Assembly (NCBI GenBank): GCA_038502055.1
Contig: JAXRKN010000033.1
Location: forward strand, 1,798,001 to 1,862,000
DNA length: 64,000 nt
Direction: 5' to 3'
Origin: Tanytarsus gracilentus
Lineage: Eukaryota > Arthropoda > Insecta > Diptera > Chironomidae
Made by a program: the position numbers and the translations under genes. Shown in pieces: positions 51,101 to 64,000 of this stretch; within the stretch, counting starts at the first letter, position 1; every line of letters begins with the position of its first letter. The notes under the pieces were generated by a model. It saw only the letters and a list, made by a program, of their open reading frames with translations. It made no database searches and was not told the origin of the DNA.

Positions 51101-54100
51101 CGGGGGATTAGCGCGAAGCATATATTCAGGCGGTGCGGGCAATGCCTCAGACGAATTGTTTAATTGTTGCTGCGTTTGCAAATTATTTGTTTGTGATGTC
51201 TAAATAATTTTTGTATACACATATGAAATGTGAATTAAAAAATATAAAAATTAAAATCGACGCCATGCCACCCATAAAAAAAAGGATGAGAGAGGCATGG
51301 CAGAAGAGAGAGAGAGAGAGAAAGAGTGAAGGATGTTAATGAATAAAACATTACAGGAAGGAATTTAATCATGAATTATTTTTACAAATTTATTCACTCG
51401 AGAAAATGTTTGTGGATATTATTAAAGCTGTGTAAAACAAAACAAAAAAATTCCATAAAAGCTTCAATTTTCTTTGAAAGCTTCTTAAGCTTAAAAGTTT
51501 AAAGCTCTTGTAAAATGTAAGAAAATTTTTAAGACGATAAAAAAATTGTTTGCCAAGCATATTTTCAAATAAAACCCTTAAAAGCGCTTAAAGCACAAAA
51601 TTGATATGATCAAACAATCTTCGTGGGAAATGGAAGGGGAGAAAAAATTGGTTTCCACTTTTTCTTTCTCAAGAGCGAATAAATTTGATAGCGGAAATGA
51701 TTGATGAGTGAAAATAACGAGAAAAATACTGGAGTGTACTTACATTTGAGTCACTATAGTGACTTGGTGTTGCCGATGAACTCCGACGGACTGGCGGAGG
51801 TGGTTTTACTGTATTTACAGAGGATCTTCTTGCAATTCTCGAGGCACCTATTTTCATCGAGAGAGAAATATGGTTTGAATATCAAAGTCTAGTCATGCAC
51901 ATGATTTTTTTATTGCTGAATGAATTTCATCGAGAAAATTTGATTTTTAAAATAATTTTCATCAATGCCAAAAATTCTGCTTTATCTCGCAAATTAAATT
52001 GAATTTTAAATGATATATCTACGGCATCGATGAGAGAATCTTTCATGGATATTTTTGAGAGTGATTTAATTTAGTTTTGTGAGAAATTTTTCTATGAAAA
52101 TTTAATTTTCGTTAGATTTGAAAAAATCTAAAAAAATTTTAACTCAAAAACTAAAAAGTTTCAATATTTTTTCTAAAGCACATTTCTCTAAAGACACAAA
52201 TGATCTCTGTAATAATTCACTCAAAGCTAACAATAGATAGACCATAAAGACCATCGAATTGTTCATCATTGTCATTCATGTAAGATAGATAAGTCTCTTG
52301 GGATTTGTTCTTGGATTTCTATTCGTAACATTAATAATTAATTGATTGTCATGCAATTTAGTTTCTTCTTCTATCATCTAAAAATTGTCATACTAAATTT
52401 CACGAATATTATTGTCATACTTCACTCAGATCAAAAAGAATATTTTATCATATTATTATAAATGAATTATGTTTCTAGTGATGTCAAAAATAATTTATTT
52501 AGAGTTAATTTTCTGGAGCAAATTTATTTTATGTTATTTTTTCACTTTATCAAACAGTTAAAGCTAAATATTTTAAATTTCAAGTTAGACATCACTACTC
52601 AAACATCCATTCAACTTTTGCTCCGCTTCTTTTCTCAATTATTTTTCTCTTTTGAGACCCGCTTCACTCTTTTTAGTCTTTCCTCCATTCGTCATAGGTC
52701 ATGATAGAAAAAAAAGAGTGAACAACAAATACTGGCATCATCTCTCAAGTCTCAAAATGATCAATCTAAGTCATGTACAGATATGCATGTAAGAAATGTA
52801 TATTAAGTAATTGAGCGAGAGAGGAAAAAGATTAAAATGCATCGTTCAACATGGCTTTAATGATGATGACGGTATCAATAAATAAATTGCCTTTCTTTCA
52901 TTTTTAGGCGGCGCATAGAGAATAAATTATTAAATTATCTCATCACAAAATTGTTGTAGAAAGATTAATTTTTTATGAAGATAGAAAATAATAAATTGAA
53001 AAAAAATGACAAAAAAAATTTGAGGAAAATTTTATAGTATAAAAGTTAAAAATTTCCCTCAGTGCCAACGAATATTTATGATAAGAATAAAAAAAATAAT
53101 AAGGTAAAAATTTTCATAGTACCAGACATCAATGATGCGGGACGGGGCGCAAGAGTCGGCTTATGACTGGCAGTTGTTGTTACAACATTCATATTATTAT
53201 TAACATTGACATTACTGGTTGCGTTTGCTGTTAGAGTGGGCTCTTCAATTTGTCCATACATCAATGCACCAAATGAGCCATGCGATGAGAGCGAGCCCTT
53301 ACTGACGCTCGGTATTGATGGCGACGATGATGAGTTATTGTTAATGTTATTGCTACTGCTATAGTAATGCGATGGCGATCCATTTGGCGTTGCATATGAC
53401 AAATTATTATTTTCGAATTTGAAGCTGCTCAGCCGTTGAAATTTCTGCTCGAACGTCGGCGTTTCGAGTTGACTTAGGTCTGTCATGCTGTTATTATTAC
53501 TACTACTCAGACCTTTCGAGCGCAGCACCACAACAGCGTCGGTGGAGTTTCTCGTGTAATAGGAACTGGGAAGATCGTCATCGCGTATCAAGACAATGTT
53601 CGAGGATGACGAAGACGTGTCATTGAGATGACGAAACGACGGATTTTCGAAGCCTGTATCTGACGACAAATCAGTGTCATTATAACATGGTTCAACGCTA
53701 TCACTACAGTTAGTAAATTTCTGAACATCGGAACTGATCGTGCTTGTGATTGAGTAATTTAAGCTTGCACTCTTATTTGTCTCACTATCATCGCTAGCAT
53801 GGACACTATTGGCGGTGCCGTTACTGAAAGCGTGCGTAATTGTAGTTGATGTGGATATGAACGAGTCATTGTGGTTTATGTTATTATTGTTTAAACTATT
53901 CTGATGTGTAATGATTGTGGTGGTGGCAGTGATAGGATTTGGGATTTGGTATTCACAGTTATTATGATATCCATTTTGCATCTTCTGCATTCTCTCCTGC
54001 TGCTTCGCCTCGTGCTCCTTTTGGAATAAATCTAATTCGCCAATTAGATTATCCAACTCGACCGTGTCGATTGCGTCAAGTTGCTCAGCTGTTAATAATA

Positions 54101-57100
54101 ATCACACCGATGATGATTGGCAGCGAAATGATTTTTTTTATATGTTTTATGGATGAATTTTTTTTTGTGGCGGATCATGAGAGAAAATTTCACAGAACGC
54201 AACGAAACAACATCGACATAATAAAAAAAGAAGAAAAGAAAAATTTCAAAATAAAAAAATGGCAAAAGATAAAATTATAAGAAATAAATTTGATGAATTT
54301 TTTATATGATGATTTTTGAGAGTTATTTCGTTATATTTTTTTTATTGGGGTTAGTCTGAAGGTGCAAGTTAAACTTAACAATAGCCTTAAGAATTATTAA
54401 AAGGCAAAATAGCAGACATTTATCATTCCTAGCATGTGAATTGTAATTAACAAAAATTTATTAAGGAAGAAATATTTTTTTAAGGGTGCATTTATCAACT
54501 TTTTTGAATGTGTAATTTATAAAGTAAATCATTTTTCATGCTTTTGTTGAGTTAATATAGTTTCTTAATAAATAGTTATCAAACTTATAGAGCTTTTTGA
54601 AAGCTTTCTTTAAAAAATTCTTCGTTTTCAAAAGTTTGAGAAATGCTACCCAAAAAAATATCTTTAAACGTGAGAAAATTAATGAATGTTCCTTTAAAAA
54701 ATACTTTATAAACTTATTAAGAATCAAATCGATTCAAAATGGTTTGAAGGCTTTTCTCAGATGAGGCACAAAAATATTTTAAACGATTCGTGCACGCTTG
54801 TCATTCAAATTTTAAATTTTATAAATATTTTATTTGGTTTTATTTATCAACCCTTAGATTTATTTAAATTTTAACCCACATAAAAAAATTGTTCGAGCAA
54901 AAGTTTCGTGCATAATCGAACCCAAATGAGGAGCTTTCAAAACTTTTAAAGATTCATTAAGTAGTGAGCACAAAAAATGTGGCAACATCCATCAAAAAGT
55001 TTTCGTTCATCATATTAGAAATATTCATCCTTTTCAACCCAAACATGACTAGAAAAAATTACATACGAAACGCAGAATTTTTTCCGTAATATTTCATCAT
55101 TTAACTTCCTTTATTTCCTTCGATCAACAGAACGACTCGATTAACGATTTTCAATCGGAAATTTGAAATAGATTGATTTTTACACTTTTTTATCTGTCTC
55201 GATCAATTGATTCGAGAAAAAAAATCTTTAAAGCGAAAAATTAAGAGAGAGAATATTTTTCAATAGAAATTCTTCATCATCTTCTTGCTCAAAAACGTGA
55301 AACGAAAACCGAATTAAAGCTCATACCAAAGAGAAAAACTCAAAAAGAGAACGAAAGAAAATCAATTTTGAACTAGGCAAAACATGCATGTCATCCACAA
55401 TAACTTTTTTCAGCTGCAATTAAAAGCTTTCGGAAAAAATCTCGTTTCATGCTTTTGATTAAAATTTAGGGCTTTAGAATTTTTGAAATGTTTTTCTAAA
55501 ATCGAGTAAATTCGGAATCGTGTGTTTTATTTTCAAGAGTTGTTAATTTAAACCTCAATTTTTAAATTGAAATCAAAAAAATATTCTTATTTAACGTCAC
55601 GTTTCCATCCCTTGATTTCAACCCTCTACAAAGCCCTGTACAAAGCCTAATTTATCTTTACATTTTTCGGTCATAACTTTCAGTGCATAAACTTTTCCAC
55701 TACTCACTACATAATGACAGATTTACAAATTGGCGAATCCCTTTTTTTCGGGGGTTCTTGCATACATAACTTATGACAAAGAAAATGTACACTGTGTGAA
55801 ATGATATAAAACTGACCTGTTTCTACAACCACCCTCTCAACTATGTTCGTGGTGGATACCGATACCGATGTCGTTCTACCATAAATCTCTTCCGTCTTTT
55901 TACCATAAATGCTCTCGAGTCTCGCTACAGTGGCTGGTGTTAGATTTAGTGTGCTATTATTTAGTAACGACAATGGATTGGGATGGTGATGTTGAAGTGG
56001 TGCACTGGTTTGAGTGGACTGCTGTTCCTCGCTCAGCTTCCGCTCAAACATCGACGCCTTCTCGTGCACCGAGCCAGAGCTTTTCGTATCGATTACTGGC
56101 GAATCACATTTAGTCTCGATTAAGGTTTTCGGAATATTATTATTGTCTAAGGATGTGCCTGAAGCGTCAACAAGTGCTGATGTAGTAATTATTTGATTAG
56201 TTGGAGTCGTCGAAGCCGAAACATTGTCGGTGGTATCTTCGAGAATCGCAGCGGTTAGGGGTGAGTTAGTTTGCGGTGTATTTTGAGGAGTTTGAGCCTC
56301 AGGGGAGCTGATTGGATTTGTAGCGGAAGAGTCAGGCGACACCAAGGATGATGTCGATGATAGAACGGGTGAATTGGCATTTTGAGCCAGCGTGGTAGAA
56401 TTGCTTGTCGTCGACGATGCATTATTAGTAACTTTATTAGCCGCCATCGAAGCTAATTCACTCATATTAACATAAGTTGGCTGACTAATTGCTGTATATT
56501 CTACAAAACGAGATTAATTACAGAGTTTTGATGTGAGGTTAGCTTTTTATTGTTTGTTTGATTAGTAAAATGTGTGGGTTTTAATTTTAATTGCAACTGA
56601 AAAGCGATGAATATTATTTCTTTAAAAAATTAACGTATTTTAGAATTTTAAAAATTTAAATTTTTGTTTGAATTTTAAAAATACGTTAATTAAATAAGTG
56701 CCCATCGCTTTTCCGACACTAAAAAAGTCCAATAAACTCTTGTTAGTCACAACAACGAGTAAAAATTATCACAACCATAAAAATTCTGCATAAATTTAAA
56801 TTCCTATAAAAAATTCATATTTTTCTCTTTTTTTCTGGGTTAATTTTAACATAAAATTGGCACATATACAGCCACAACTTATAATCATAACCTTCCGGCA
56901 TAGAAATGCTCTAGTGGTAGACGTACCTTTTGCAACATGTGCTGGAATCGGCGATGGGCATGATGGACGTGCACTCGTATTTGAGCTTCGAGGAGCAATG
57001 GGCGTAGTTGTGCCGGTTGCTGTTGCTGAAAGTGGACGTTCCAAGGAGGAGCACCGCTGAAAGTGAGACAGAATTGTTACGAATTTGTCAGCAAGTCAAA

Positions 57101-59420
57101 ATTCAATTTCGCTTAGTGGTGAAAGTAGGGTTTAAAAAATTATTACAATTGGCAATGGAGGTCGATTGGCGACGCTGGCAGGCGATTTCTGTGCTGAAGT
57201 GCCACTGCCATTGCTGATATTGCTGTTACTATTACTAATTTCATTTATATTCTGATCGGGATTCTGAAATGTGTATACAGTGAGTGCCGGTCGTTGATGA
57301 CGTTCATATGCGGATGAGATTGTATGTGGACGGTCATTCGAGACAGTCTCTTGTGCACCCGGTGGTGGCCATGTTGAGATTGCATGCGATTGATTTGTTG
57401 CCGTCGATGCCTGCACATTTTTTTTCATTCACACAATGAAATGAGTTTAAAATTAATTTGTAATATATGAAAAGAGAGAGAAAGAATTTTTTTGTTGCAG
57501 TGCTTGCATGATATAAAAATATTATTTTACAATATCAATGAAATTTAATCTCTCAAACTCTATAAAAAATTTATATGAAGAGATGACATGAGATAGTGTG
57601 TGCAAGAGATATAAAAAAAGTATGCAGAAAAATCATGCAACAGAGAGCTAAAAATAATTCAATTTGAGAGAATAAACTACATGGATTGAGGTGATAAAAA
57701 TCAAACACATATGGTGCCAGAATTGATTGAAGCTTTCAGCGGGAAAATTAAATAAAAAGTGTTGAAAAGTATTTAAAATTTATTTCGTTCAAATTTAATA
57801 AATTCGTTAAATTTTCAATCAATTCCTTCAAATTTAAAATTAAAAAATAAATAAAATAATAAACCTGAATTGTCAAAGCGGGCGATGAGGAACAAAATCC
57901 ACTGTCGCGACTTTCCGTCGATTCACCAGGCTTAAGACGTATAGTTGGATTATACTAAGAGCACACAGAAAAAATAGAATGTAAAAAATAATAAAAATCT
58001 TACAAAAGTTCTAAAAATAAATTAAATTATAAATCAAAATGTAAAAATCTAAGGTCAACGTCTACGCAATAAAAAAATTAAAATAACTGAAATCACAGCT
58101 CGACGATGTAATAAACTACAAATGGCTGTTTGCGGTTGAAAATCAGCAAATGCCAAACAATGGCATAGAATGTGAACTAATAAAAGAAAGAGCAGAAACA
58201 AGCCGACAACAATTGTCGACGTGAGCATAAAAATTACCATGTGAGGACATTTTAAAAGATTTAAATTTCTCATTTGATCAAATTTTAACTTGCTCTTCAT
58301 TTTATAAAATTTAAAAAATAAAAAAATCTTAAAAATGTTCGCACATGCTGGAAAATAAAATTATGGAAAAATACTCAGTCACACCCAGGGAATACAATTA
58401 AGTCTACAACGGAGTGCTGACATAATTGCATTAAAAAATGTATTCTAACCTGTGAGAGAGATCTCTGGTGAAATTGATGGCCCGGCGATCCACTTGATCC
58501 GCTGCTGTTCATTGAACTAATTGAGCAAACGGAGCTCTTGCGTGAGCCAAGTGAATTTGAGCAGCCCTGCGAGCTTGAGTGCGTCGGTGATTCGGGATAG
58601 AGGTTAAACGAGGTCTTTGACTCCGCTATAAGCTCTTCCGACGCCTGAGGTAGTGCAGTTGGATCTTTGGTTACATTCGTTACTGTTAACATCGCTTCCT
58701 GTTGTCGTGCAAATGAAAAATAAAATTTATTTTAGTTTGTAATTCAAGTTTTAAATGTGAGTTTATCTGCCTTTGGATCGCATCCAATCGACTTTTTATA
58801 CAACTGTGAATGTACTGACGCCAAACATGCTATGCGACTTCTTTAGCAATAAAACTTTTAAATGTTGCACAGCATCGATTTAACATTTTATATATTTTTG
58901 TCTCATTTTACCTGCAAATGTCCCAATTCGTACATCATCTCGTACTCTTGCTTCACTACTGGCTGAAGCATGTGCACAAAGTGGCAAAATCTTGTCCGAT
59001 CCTCAATCATTGCCATCCTCAGAGACTTCCTCTCGACCTCATCAAGTTCAGCTTTTTGCTGATTCACCGATGCGAATGATGAATCCATGAGACTCTGCAA
59101 ATTATCTGATGCGCCCTTCTTTGCCTTCTTCTGCAGGCGCAATGTATCACTCGAACGCTTTTTCAGCTCATTACGACAACGCTTATATTCTTTGGTATGG
59201 TCTTTATCGAGAATCACAACTTGACGCTTCCACTCCTCTAATTTGTCCTGTAAAAATTTTTATATGAAAATATTCTAATCTTAAAAATTCCTCGCGCATA
59301 CCTGCATGGGTATTATCAGACTATCCATAATGGCGGTTGTGAAGGTTTTTAATCGTGTCTCGACTGCTTTATGTCGCAGACAAACTCGCGTGAGGGCGGT
59401 GCCAATTTCCTTTGATGCTC
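48115..59420 (-). CDS. mim: Missing in metastasis (I-BAR/IMD and WH2 actin regulator), 5' end outside
   Basis: Fifteen coding exons in the WH2 form: 59420-59302, 59247-58912, 58698-58450, 57954-57865, 57410-57147, 57056-56927, 56500-55817, 54088-53123, 51847-51744, 51199-50909, 50649-50503, 50444-50354, 49017-48863, 48766-48695, 48201-48115; 3785 nt, about 1,261 codons in frame. MTSS1/mim bends membranes outward through its I-BAR domain and links them to actin in protrusions. Seen: second half of the IMD (ASKEIGTALTRVCLRHKAVE, then KKRSSDTLRLQKKAKKG and DRTRFCHFVHMLQPV), a long Ser/Asn-rich linker with SRDSGFCSSSPALT, VNTVKPPPPVRRSSS, LPGFLDN-like APGFLDNLNAKLAEQR, and the WH2 motif RESLMDQIRRGADLKR five residues before the end. 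The first about 70 IMD residues are missing and must lie beyond 59420, probably outside the window. Confidence 0.93.
49864..50297 (-). CDS. mim: Alternative Q/N-rich terminal exon of mim
   Basis: It has an acceptor (GATTTAG) at its 5' end and joins the exon ending at 50354 in frame (phase 1), giving 144 codons to a TAA at 49864. The peptide is rich in Q, N, S and Y with PPPQQQQQ and a tyrosine pattern (YDAQQQ, IYGERP, YNQNIYAS). The same phase-1 junction also fits the downstream WH2-side exon starting at 49017, so the two are alternative. An internal GTAAAA donor after 50061, also phase 1, could instead make this exon a cassette leading to WH2. Codon choice and open frame support coding. Confidence 0.7.
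51303..51322 (+). repeat. (GA)n microsatellite in a mim intron
   Basis: An AGAGAGAGAGAGAGAG run inside the intron between 51199 and 51744. Confidence 0.9.
51848..53122 (-). other. mim intron of about 1.3 kb
   Basis: It separates the exon ending SLMSG from the one starting ASRIARRSS; the phases match. No other exon or repeat was recognised; 52462-52704 on the plus strand is a chance frame. Confidence 0.6.
54089..55816 (-). other. Long mim intron
   Basis: 1.7 kb without a believable exon; the mim frame is intact when 55817 is joined to 54088 (VETG-AEQLDAID, phase 1). The open frame at 54536-54727 is featureless. Confidence 0.6.
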
Positions 59421-62400
59421 CTGTAAGTGGAAGAAGAAGAAGGGGAAGAAAATTAATTATGGATGCTCGAGAGGGAGTTGTTCATTAGATGATGTCTAAT
59501 GATAAGGAAAAATTAATTGTAATTTTCTCAAGAAAATTAATAGTTTAAAAAATTCATTAAATATATTTTCGTTGTGTAAAAAATTGTTATAAAATCTTAA
59601 AGAGCAACTCTTGGAGCGTTCATACTCAAGAGACGTAATTAGATTCTTCAACTAGAATTAAGGAAGTGCTGAGGATGTTAATTACGTATCGCACAAAAAA
59701 CATCTCCTTAACCCACATCATGAAGATGTAACAAGACGTTTAATATTAAGGGTGTTTCAGCAAATATTTGCAGAGTATTCGGAGAATGGCATTAGAGCGA
59801 AAAAATATTTTTATAATCATAATTAATCAAAATTAAATTTATATTTTAATTAAAATTGAGTTTGTAAAATTTTTTTAAATTTCAACAAATTTAAAGCTTC
59901 TTTATTCATTTAAAAATTTTGTCTCAACGAAAAAAACTTAATTGACTCGTTTTAAATTTTTTAATAGCTCGAAACGAAAAAGTCTGGTAAGAAAGTTTAT
60001 GACGCTGATCCTCTTATGAAGTATTAAAAACTCTTCTTAACATTTCAAACCATCTCACTCTCTCAAGCTTAACTGAATGATGAAAATAAAGTTAATGATA
60101 ATAATGAGCTTTAAGAGATCTTTTGGGAGAAATTAAGCTGTTTATGATCTTCATAGCAAATTGATTACATAAGCAATATATTTCTTCTAACATTTAAGAC
60201 TCGCTGCGGTGTGAGAATTCCGCTATAATTTATTTTATGAGCATCACTTCCTCAAGTTAACCTTTGAAGAAATCACGCGCCCTCCATCAGCATTTGCTCT
60301 ATTACTTAATTGTCATTCGTCTACTCTATTTAAATGATGATGACTGTGTAATTTAAACAGCTGCGAAATAAAATATATATTCACTGTAATTGCGAGTCAT
60401 GCTGACCTTGAAATTGTCAAGTGAGAATTTGATTTTGTTACCATCGAACACGCGTTTGGAAAATATTCTCATCTTCACGCTTTGATTAATCGCACTCGAT
60501 AAAATTAAAATGTAACAAGAAGCAAAAATGTAATTAATTTTCTCTCTTTTATGCTTTCAAGTTTTCGATAAAAATAGCAAATGAGTTTGTCAATGTTTTG
60601 GTCGAAAGCAACGAATGACAGTTGAAATTATCAAATACGCTTTATGTTTCCGTTCTATTGAACATTCGCACTCACATATTTCCTTTCATGAATAAATTTT
60701 CTATTTTTATGCTGACTGGAGGTTATAAAAATTTGTTATTATGAGCTGTGACATGGTCACATAAATCATTTTTTATCAGGATGAAATTTATTGCAAAATT
60801 CCCACGGTGATGTGATGAAAATTGTTGGCAACTTTATCAACATCCTAAGTAGTACTAAGTAATATTATTTGGAAGCTAAATTTTAATTAAAATGGGATTT
60901 TTATTTAAATTTGCACTAATTTTTTTCAAAGCATGCTTTTGCATTAGAAAATTTAATTTGAAACTGTAATACTTTATCAAAGGTGAGTCACTTTTTGCTT
61001 ATATTTTTAACTCTCTCGACTTAAAATTCTTATTCCCTTCGATGCACTGCACTGCAGCATCATAAAACATTCTTAATTGTCATGTGGCAAAAATTCTTAA
61101 GTTCGTGACATCTCTCAACAGTTTCTCAAGTTCAACAATATCATAAGAAAAATTAATTGCTTCATCTGGTTCACTTAAACTCTCTCACGTAATTAAATTA
61201 TGTACTTTGAAGAAGTAAATTTCTTGATAAAGTGAAAGAAAGCTCTCACACACTTATAACGAGCACATAAAAAAGTTGAAGAAGTTTTATGCGATATTGC
61301 GATAGCAACTTAATTGCTATTTATGAAGTTGAGATGCGATTCATTGATAAGGTAATGAGGCGTAAGAAGGAGGGAGAAAGAAGATTTGAACTTGTTGCTT
61401 TATTGTTTCGCATAAGAGGGTTGGAAAATTTATAAATAAAAATTATCGCGAGCTATCAAAAATTAAAAAGATTTTCATAACACATCAAAGTTATTTCTCT
61501 TGAAACAATAAAAAAATTTGAGTTGTTAGGACCTAAAATAGGTCGTGCTTCAACCCCATTGCGGCTTAAAAATTACCCCACATTAAGCCTCACGCACAAA
61601 TAAATCACTCATTTAGTAAATCACTCAAAATATTCATGAAACCATGTTTACTCGAATGTGCCTTAATTAGAATGGAAGCTTTCGATTTTATTCGCTCGTT
61701 CACTTTCAATAAAACACATGTCGATATTTTTTTTTGTAACTCGATAGTCTCAATATTGACTGCGATGCATATTGTTTCGAAAACTGCGCGCATAAAATCG
61801 GCAACACATATCGAGTTACAAAAAAATTGTTTCAACTCTCCAGGTGAGGCATGGCATGTTGCAGTTAACTGGTACGAATACATAAAAATAGAAAGAAGAA
61901 GTAAAAAGTAAACATTTTGATTTGTAAGAGCTGCCTGTATTACTCGTGCTCTATTTACTCTATCGACCGATAATTTTTTTTTCTCGCTCTGTGTAAACAC
62001 AAAAATAAAACTTTTTTTCGCACTAACTCAAGTGCTTTTTATCAATAAACCAAACAAGTGCGATTATTGCAATAAAAAAATATGCAGAACCAAGGTCGAA
62101 TAATTTCTATTTTTGACTGTAAGCTCATGTAATCTCCTTATTTACTTTATCAGATTTTAAAATGAAAGCATTTGACGTCACATATAAGAAGTCATAAATG
62201 TCTTCATTCAGCATATTGTTATAGCAAGTTCTGCGTGAGGTTATAAACCATAATTTATGCATGAGAAATAAAATTGAGTGTGGAGCATTGTGGAAGAAAA
62301 GGAAGCTCCTATAATGGTGATTTATTTTAGTCGCTTCCGGGGTACAGCATTGAAATTTTGAAGCTTACTTTTATTCAACCATATTAAAATTTTATTTTTA

Positions 62401-64000
62401 TTATTAAAATTAAATTTCACATAATTAATAATTAATTTTTGCACATCATCATAAAGCATTCAATTTTATTTCAAATAAATTTTACTTAGTTCTGTCCTCA
62501 GGCAACTTCATTAACTCTCACTGTCTCTTTTTCTTCTTCTTATTCCCGCCACAAGCTCATATTTGAAATTAATTTTTTATGACACTCTCTCAGTGGAAGC
62601 CTTTTCAGATCGGCACACGTTTTCTTTAAAAGCCTGATCATGCTTTCGTGTTTATTAAGTAAAAGCAAAAAACCTTGACCTATAAAGTGATTTTCACTCG
62701 TAGGTGGAGTCATAAATTTTTTTTTACGATTGAAAGGCTAAGAATGGAACGAAAGAATGAAATAATGTGGGGGTTACGAGAGATCACTTTTATGTGAAGG
62801 TTGAGGTAATTTCATATAATTGACTGAACCTTAAAATTCTTGAAGAATGGTGTTTAAAAGTTGGCATGAGAATTGAAGCAATGACTAATTAAAATCAACC
62901 GAGTTGTGAAAAAAATAGCATGAAGTAAAATTTTTATTTTAATGTTGAAGGAAATATTATTTTGAGTTAATTTTTTAACCTATAAAATTTATCTTCAGTT
63001 TTTCCCCGCTTATAATTAGCAATAAAAAAATTTCTTTCTTTTTATCGCTGTTTCTTAATAATTACTTTTGCTAATTATCTCGCGAGCGATAAAGAGCAAA
63101 ATTCTTCATAAAATTATTAATGTTTTTTAAAACGTAAAAATTATTTCATAATCATCAAAATTTTGATTGATATTAATTTTTTTTCTCGAGGGTTTCATCA
63201 CACAATCGCATAATCGTGTTCATTAACAATTAACGGCTGATTAAGTGTAATTGATATTGAATTTATGATTAATTTAAATTCTGTGAAATTTATTTAATTA
63301 ATTTTGAAGGTTATCACCTCAATTACTTTTACGAATATTTCACAATTCACCTTTTTAAATTTGACACAAACAATTTGCAGATTAATTAAAAAAAATGCCA
63401 TAAATCTTAATGATCGCAAAAGCGCTCATTGATGAATGTATGTAAACATACGAGCTACAGAAGCAGAAGCCTTTAACGCAATTTCCATCCTCCTCTTTCA
63501 AGTATATTAAGATTTATGGTTGAGCGATCAAAAGACGATGAGAAAATTCTTTTAATAATTTTTTTCTCTTCTTCGAAAACTCAATAAATAAATGTGAAAA
63601 GAAACAGGAAGGATGATAAGACTCTGCCAATAAAATGCTCATGACATTGCGAACCAATTTATTTTGACCTTGGCGTTTGTGCGTATGTATTCGAAAGGAA
63701 ATGGCTTTTTTGGATAAAATATTCGTGGTTCAGTGGATAAAAATGTCCGACGATAATTTTTTGTGACATAAAAAATTTTTGGTAAAGTTTCGCACCCTTT
63801 TTTGCCCTTCAGGTGTTAATTAAACATTTCCCTTTAATCGAACCTTCCTTTGGTGACAAATTGACTTGTGCACTCATCTGACAACTTCATTACAATTTTA
63901 AAACCCTTCTCTCTATATATATTTCACTTTTAAAATAAATTTCCCAAAACAACTTCAACAACATCGATTTGTCACAGTTTTTCTCTCGTTCTCGTGGTTG
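59421..64000 (-). other. Probable large 5' intron of mim
   Basis: The exon at 59420 starts mid-IMD after an acceptor, so the preceding exon (family text around AFLDAFQKIAD) must be upstream. I searched both the sequence and short frames here and found no matching exon. The frames at 61605-62000 and 61636-61911 lack family features. TGACGTCA at 62173-62180 followed by TATAAG at 62183 resembles a promoter but has no gene downstream in the window. Confidence 0.6.

Noticed and set aside
61605..62000. 131-codon minus-strand frame as the missing mim N-terminal exon or a separate gene
   Set aside because: It has no I-BAR text (such as FLDAFQKIAD), no helpful splice sites, and an overlapping frame on the other strand; it looks like chance.

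Overview
The window is AT-rich animal DNA with split genes, GT..AG introns that are mostly 50-90 nt, and genes that point to an insect, most likely a lower (nematoceran) dipteran. Evidence: an extended-FMRFamide precursor with many (N/G)xMRFamide-type copies; an SGT1 that starts directly at its CS domain, as in flies; an ATM kinase of about 2,870 residues; a missing-in-metastasis (I-BAR) gene; and a cluster of insect-type fatty acyl-CoA reductases. I cannot name the species. No bacterial, viral or CRISPR feature was seen. Exon junctions were worked out by hand from splice consensus, reading frame and family similarity; no transcript data were available.

Layout. 1-345: end of a dispersed repeat. 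637-11404: three tandem fatty acyl-CoA reductase genes on the minus strand (523, 514 and 519 aa); the first needs a 5-nt microexon. 13660-15527: a DEG/ENaC (pickpocket-like) channel on the plus strand. 16165-16910: a second copy of the same repeat, inverted relative to the first, so the pair brackets the reductase cluster and the channel. 17796-25191: the FMRFamide gene, with a predicted TATA/Inr promoter and noncoding first exon about 6 kb upstream of the coding exons. 25603-26643: a third, composite repeat with a 17-bp minisatellite. 26755-28707 (minus): an unrecognised 630-aa protein. 29302-38239 (plus): ATM/tefu. 38421-39025: Sgt1. 39212-40146 and beyond (minus): a TatD-family nuclease. 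40598-41986: two small membrane proteins whose reading frames are only 8 nt apart, possibly one dicistronic mRNA. 42183-43151: an acidic protein with a consensus E2F site just upstream. 44187-45932: Rab escort protein. 48115-59420 (minus): most of missing-in-metastasis (mim), from the middle of the I-BAR domain to a C-terminal WH2 motif, with an alternative Q/N-rich terminal exon. 59421-64000 is probably an intron of mim; the exon for the start of the I-BAR domain was not found.

How the genes relate. The reductases are paralogues making fatty alcohols for cuticular lipids or wax. ATM and its neighbours are conserved housekeeping genes packed closely; E2F-like sites sit before both ATM and the unknown 42-kb gene. 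FMRFa, the DEG/ENaC channel and mim are individually regulated developmental or neuronal genes in roomier surroundings. The most notable items are the 5-nt microexon, the possible dicistronic membrane-protein pair, the inverted repeats around the 16-kb block, and the alternative mim C-terminus that decides whether an actin-binding WH2 is present.
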